This document shows, piece by piece, positions 59,501-64,000 of a stretch of DNA of 64,000 nt. The number at the start of each line of letters is the position of its first letter. The first letter of the stretch is position 1. The stretch is from Mesostigma viride (lineage: Eukaryota; Streptophyta; Mesostigmatophyceae; Mesostigmatales; Mesostigmataceae). Made by a program: the position numbers and the translations under genes. The stretch spans positions 3,766,281 through 3,830,280 of the forward strand of contig RPFO01000154.1 of assembly GCA_009746045.1 (NCBI GenBank), given 5' to 3'. The notes beneath the pieces were generated by a model, which was not told the origin of the DNA, searched no databases, and saw nothing but the letters and a program-made list of their open reading frames with translations.

Positions 59501-59999
59501 AAGCAAGGACGGTCGTAAACGTCACTGAAAACAGCAAAATCTGACCTGCCGGCAGGTAATGCGACAGCCTGGAAAATGTGATTCGTTTCTCGAAAAACTG
59601 ATTAGCGCTCGTGAAAGTAGACTTGAAGCCCATTCGGATTCCACCTTTTGGGAATTGTGAGCTTCCAACAAAAAAGTTTCCCCCACAATTAATAAACATG
59701 CATTTTCGCTGCCAATTCCAGATCTGGCCGACACAAAAAATCAGCGTCTCAGTTTGCGAATTATTTTGACGCATGAACATACGCGAATAATATCTACCAT
59801 GCATCATCGCAAAGCAGGAGAGTTTACGCGTCGTTTGCATCCATCGCAGCGACTTAACATGCATAATTGACTTATGACTGATATTCCGGCGGACATAGGG
59901 TCGACAGCCATGCGAGGTGGAATTTTTCTGGTCCCGTCGTCCTCAACGCGACGCGTTCGCGCCAAAATTCCCAGGATCTCATGTAACCGGACGGACCGA
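56546..59999. other. No recognised gene
   Basis: A minus-strand frame at 58,569-58,805 contains an acidic run (EEFDATVDDYDQWGGEDGP). Another minus-strand stretch near 57,700-57,800 reads ILNDLWTVQGLEFSARSKDY before stops. Both could be remains of transposon proteins, but I cannot place them. A 121-codon minus-strand frame at 59,499-59,864 is also unrecognised. Confidence 0.45.
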
Positions 60000-60786
60000 T
60001 TTTAGGTGATGTGTGGGCGGTGAGGCCGGCGGTGTCATGCAAGCTCTCAAGGGCGGTGGCGGTGGCTTGGAGGCGCTGGTCGAGGTCGAGGAGCTGGGCC
60101 GTGATGTCGGCAGTGGAGGCGGAAAGGGCAGTGGAGGTGGAGGCGACAGTGGTGTAAACTGTGAGGAAGCTGAGCAGCCAGCGTGCCGCCCTGCAGTGCT
60201 GCTACGTCGGCAGCAAGGGGGGTCACGTGCTGCTGGAAGGCTTCCGTAAGGATGGAACGGAGTAAGGGGGCGGAGATGGATGGAGCCCAGATCTCGCCAT
60301 CAGAGCGCATGAGAAGGGAGTTGAGGATGGTGTGCTGGAGGTGGGGGCGGGTGCACCCGAACAGAACGCTGGTGTTGTGCCACCAGCTGCCGTCCGGGGT
60401 GATGAGGCAGTCGCGATGCTGTGGAGATGGAGGCACAGGTCGTAAAGCGAGGCGTAGTCCCCGTAGAAGATGCAACGCAGGGCAGTTGCAGGGGACATGT
60501 TGGTCCAGTCGTGATCATCGACCTTGAAAGGTTTGGGCCGAAAGCGCGGTTCTGAGGGGCGTGAAGACCCTCCTGGTTTGTCGGCTGAGCGGGTGCGTTT
60601 AGGGTCAGGCGATGCAGATGGCGAGGCATTGAGCCCGGGAGGGTGCGGAGCGACCACCAGTGCGCGACTAGTGTCACCGCTGCCTGCCGGACCTGAGGGC
60701 GAAGCTGCAGCCGGAGCTGCAGACGTATTTTCATGGCCGAGCGCATCCGCCAAACTGCGTTGCATCGAGGAGCGTTTGCTCGTCAT
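60000..60786 (-). pseudogene. N-terminal part of an L1-like ORF1, frameshifted
   Basis: From an ATG at 60,786 the minus strand reads an Ala/Ser/Pro-rich leader (MTSKRSSMQRSLADALGHEN). A conserved-looking block follows (DDHDWTNMSPATALRCIFYG, then DYASLYDLCLHLHSIA). The frame changes near 60,415 and continues with DGSWWHNTSVLFGCTRPHLQ. It changes again near 60,180 into a Thr/Ser/Ala coiled coil (STADITAQLLDLDQRLQATA) that resembles the coiled coil of the 55.6-kb fragment. Two frame breaks mark it as dead. It may be the missing N-terminal part of the same retrotransposon family. Confidence 0.5.
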
Positions 60787-60902
60787 ATATTACGTAATAG
60801 CTTCGGAAAATTATATCAGCATGTGCGTCTTAGAAAGACGAAGCCATAGTGATGTTCGCAGCTGAATTTGGGGCTCAAACGTGAAAGTTATGAGCTCCGC
60901 CG

Positions 60903-61134
60903 TCAGCCATGGCTAACTCGTGGCTTGTGGTGCGTACCGAGGCCGAGGGCCAGGGCCTCCGTTTTGGGGCTGATTTCTAGACCAACCGCCCGAGCCTCGA
61001 GCGCCAGGCAGTCCAGCCAAAGTTGGGCAGACTCCGGCTTCTTGATGAGCGTGATGTCGTCGGCATAAATGAGGCCAGCTAGTAAATTCTGCTTGTTAGT
61101 CGGCCCCCCTGCTCCTAGCAAAATGCTCCCTTCT
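60903..61134 (-). pseudogene. Reverse transcriptase fragment of a non-LTR retrotransposon
   Basis: The minus-strand frame contains NLLAGLIYADDITLIKKPES, with the YADD catalytic box of reverse transcriptases. It continues with a typical following segment (LALEARAVGLEISPKTEALA). It is bounded by stops and is only about 75 residues long, so just the region around motif C of the palm survives. It lies 5' of the ORF1-like fragment on the same strand, the wrong order for one element, so it probably belongs to a separate insertion. Confidence 0.72.
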
Positions 61135-61230
61135 AATTCTCAGTGTCACCTGCCACTGGCGGGCGCGGCCTTCCAAGTGACTGCGTGAGTCGGGAGCGCA
61201 GAATATCTTCAAGTATAGTCAAGTATCAAG

Positions 61231-61314
61231 GAGACAACCAGCGCAGGCCAGAAATGGGGAGAATCCGGACCATGGTAGCTCGAGCCTGCCGTTTATCTTG
61301 TCCGCGTGTTCGAG
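61231..61314 (-). repeat. Dispersed repeat family copy, inverted
   Basis: gagacaaccagcgcaggcca, then gaaatggggagaatccggaccatggtagctcgagcctg: the reverse complement of the family core, ending in cttgtccgcgtg. Confidence 0.87.
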
Positions 61315-63109
61315 TCATTCGGGATGATGAATATGAATACTGATGGAAATGTGTAGCCTTGTGCATTGAAATTATGGCTGGCTTACGTGTAGAGCGACTA
61401 GATGACCTAGACGGTGGGCCCGGAAACAACTAGCAAGTATGTATACTACGGCATGGTGCGGCGCTTACAGACCAGTCAGCCATGTGGCTAGTGAGCGTGC
61501 GTCGATAGCCATGAGCGACCAACGCACGCGATCGAGTCGACAGCCCATTCTGTAGGACAGGCGCGGGGTACTGGTGAATTGCGGAAGCTGCTAGTACTAC
61601 TACTTATAGTTTTCACCTTTGCGGCGTGCCAAATCAGAAATCAGAAAAAACTTATCAGATACGTACTAGGGAGACTTGTGGCGGAGAGCTGGCTGGAATT
61701 CATGTTGACACAGCCAAGTGTGGTGTCCCTAGGTACTATAGCATTATTCTGATAGCATTATAATCGGATTCAGCATGCATGCACGGCGACCAGCAATTCC
61801 CAAGTTAGTAGCATAGCACCGCCACTTTCACTGATGGTGTATCGGGAGCTGTACATTCGTGGTGATATCGCCACAATTAGCTAAAACTGGCCCTACACTG
61901 CCGCATTTTGGCTAGCAAACGCCACTAATCGAAACACTGGTCCCTTTATTGGTACCCACGTGACGCAGTCACATGCTGATTAGTGTGTGCAGAGAGGGGG
62001 TGCATTTGGGTAGCAACAACGATTAATCGACTACCATGCCGGCACCCCTCTAGTCAGGCCCTTCTAGCTGGTCATGGTAAGTGCCAATGCTGGACAAGAA
62101 TACCACGCCACTCGCTCATATGTGATGCTGGCCAGTGACATGTAAAGAGGTGCCGCGGCTAGATGGCGTGGGTTTCAGCCATCAGACGCCCTCAATCCTT
62201 GGTACCTGGTTGGTGCTTGCAAGGAGGCCATGCAGCGCTGAACATTCTACGGTGCCTGATAATAGATGATAGCAGAAATGTAAGCATGCCCTCGTCCAAT
62301 GTTAGCAGACACAAACGGCTCACATGGATACAGCCTGAGCTCGCCAATTCGTGAAGATATCGACCATGCGACAACCAGAGCAGCCTGAAGTTGTAGAGTA
62401 TAGTGTTGCAAGCAGGCATTCTTTTCAGCCGTGCTGGGATTTTCTTGTAAACACACTCTATCCGACAGAGAACGCGCTCTAACTAACTAAATATGCAAAA
62501 GGCGTTGGCGATTGGCACGCCAGGTGTCTGGTAGTTCCTTGAAAATGACGCGCATACCCAGGCCACAATAATGGGCAGCTAGTAGTGCCATGGCACATGA
62601 TTTGCTTGCGTCATCATTATCTTATGACATATCTAAAAGGAACAACCTAAGCATGTTACCATGGTTCCTATAGTTGTTCACCTTAACATATGGCATCATG
62701 GTTGTTGATCCTCAGTTCATGAAGTACAGTCAAACAGCCCACCCTTGCGCCCCCATATTCGTCCAGGGTGCAACTTACGACTGCACCTTGTTGCTCATGT
62801 CTTCTTCTGCAACTTGTTCGCATCCACAGCCTTGATTCCGGCTTGCCGCATGCCTTGAAGGAGAAATAATTCAGGCCGGCAGACTTCAAAATAGATATGT
62901 GGGCGGCACAGCTGATCCCGAAGAGAATATACCGCTAACTCGTTGTTGGCGTGCCGTTAAGTCACAACTCAAGCTTGACGTTAAACATCCATGCTCATGC
63001 GAATAGATTGATGCATACATACTATATGAACGTTAGCCAGCCATAATTCTAACGACTACACATTTACGCCTCCATTGATGTACATCATCCTGAACTACTC
63101 GACCAACGC
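61315..63109. other. No recognised feature
   Basis: Moderately AT-rich sequence with only short frames on both strands. No repeats or motifs were identified. Confidence 0.5.
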
Positions 63110-63185
63110 GGATAAGATAACAGCAGGTGCGAGCTGCCATGGTCCGGATTCTCCAGATTTCTGGCCTGCGCGGGTTGCCTCTTTG
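63110..63185 (+). repeat. Dispersed repeat family copy
   Basis: gcggataagataacagcagg, then tgcgagctgccatggtccggattctccagatttctggcctgcg: the fullest copy of the family core in direct orientation. Confidence 0.87.
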
Positions 63186-63870
63186 CTATGTAAACTGCCC
63201 GGAAAAAAGGAAACCCGCGATGCGATATAAGCAACCACGTGCCTGGAAGCGGCGACGAGAGTATATAGTAGCAGTTTTTTCCACGATGAAATTCCCACAA
63301 AAAATCCCAACAAACAAGCTATTCCATCCCTACAGCGTCACAGACCACCTAGACGACAATCTGGACCATTTCAAGCTGCATGCTGAACAAGAAGTTATCG
63401 CAACGCAGGCGACGAAACAAAACATTCCAGCCTCAGGCACTACCTCACACTTGCCATGCACGTTGTACTCCACCAGAGAGGGACCGATGACGCAATTATT
63501 AGACTCCCAACTTGCGAAAGCAGCGCCTTCCCAGTTACCCAAACTTAACGCATTCCCATTTTCCTTGCTGGCGCCTTTTGTCCCCATGTTTTGTCAGTTG
63601 TCTGTCGTCACGTTGTCGTGCGCATGTATCAGTTATGACGGTTGTTGGGCGTTGGCTCGGTCGTTGGCTAATGATGTGGTAATTATTTTCTTGAAAACCT
63701 GCGGTTGGCGGGCAAACTTGGCTGAATCAAACTGGACTGCGGAAGAGTCTGCCGACGTGGCCTCACCTGATCGGAGTGTTGTCCCTGTTTTCCTGGGCAA
63801 GTACCCACGCACGTACGTTACTGTGCATCAGGACAGGCATGCATGCGGCAATCTGCGGCAATTCTTGTAA
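63127..63870 (+). CDS. Unrecognised 247-codon frame starting inside a dispersed repeat
   Basis: This is a long frame in low-GC sequence, but its first 20 codons are the dispersed repeat itself. The rest shows no motif that I know apart from a hydrophobic segment (FPFSLLAPFVPMFCQLSVVT). The composition is unlike the GC-rich exons of the two real genes. It may be a chance frame or the remains of an element-borne gene. Confidence 0.2.
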   Translation: MRAAMVRILQISGLRGLPLCYVNCPEKRKPAMRYKQPRAWKRRREYIVAVFSTMKFPQKIPTNKLFHPYSVTDHLDDNLDHFKLHAEQEVIATQATKQNIPASGTTSHLPCTLYSTREGPMTQLLDSQLAKAAPSQLPKLNAFPFSLLAPFVPMFCQLSVVTLSCACISYDGCWALARSLANDVVIIFLKTCGWRANLAESNWTAEESADVASPDRSVVPVFLGKYPRTYVTVHQDRHACGNLRQFL

Positions 63871-64000
63871 GACTGCAGCAGGATTGGCCTATTTCCTCTC
63901 GCAACGATTTTTTACCACAACGTTCACAAGTAACAACGGCCTCACATTTTATCCCAGTTGCCATCCCGCGTGAGTCCGTGCAGGCTTCTTGTTGCGGAAT

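Overview
This is nuclear DNA of a eukaryote, most likely a microalga or other protist with GC-rich exons. Two multi-exon genes with GT-AG introns lie head to head, and the other half is tandem arrays and mobile-element debris. There is no operon, tRNA, rRNA or CRISPR array. I cannot name the species.

Left part (1-14,961). The window opens inside a pure GGATGA hexamer array. From 14,961 leftwards runs a SEL1L/HRD3 homologue, the Sel1-repeat adaptor of the HRD1 ubiquitin ligase in ER-associated degradation. Ten exons join in phase; the C-terminal end lies beyond the left edge or was not recognised. From 18,671 rightwards to the stop at 28,507 runs a 1,4-alpha-glucan branching enzyme of bacterial GlgB type. 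Eight exons join in phase. It has long low-complexity insertions and an added C-terminal starch/glycogen-binding module that is itself split by an insertion. Its first exon or exons were not found.

The most striking signal is shared by both genes. Beside most recognised exons, the neighbouring intron carries one or more decaying copies of the exon edge together with its splice site, spaced mostly about 50-120 bp. In one case five clean 72-bp copies of a 3' splice site stay in frame with the exon, so upstream acceptor use would lengthen the protein in 24-residue steps.

Right part (28.5-64 kb). This is gene-poor. A 19.9-kb segment (34,643-54,525) is bounded by 65-bp inverted repeats that begin CACTA and end TAGTG, next to GTAA/TTAC-rich subterminal repeats. 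It sits inside a (CCCT)n microsatellite that keeps the same strand on both sides. This is what an En/Spm (CACTA) transposon inserted into a microsatellite would look like. Nested in it is a 7.4-kb segment bounded by an exact 24-bp inverted repeat and mirror-image TGACA/TGTCA arrays. A decayed spliced gene (52.8-54.1 kb) lies just inside the right CACTA end. Fragments of L1-like non-LTR retrotransposons (ORF1-like and a reverse transcriptase YADD piece) lie at 55.6-56.2 and 60.0-61.1 kb. A short dispersed repeat family occurs five times, and at 13.27-13.52 kb its end has expanded into a 26-bp satellite. A 25-base N run at 51,958 marks an assembly gap.
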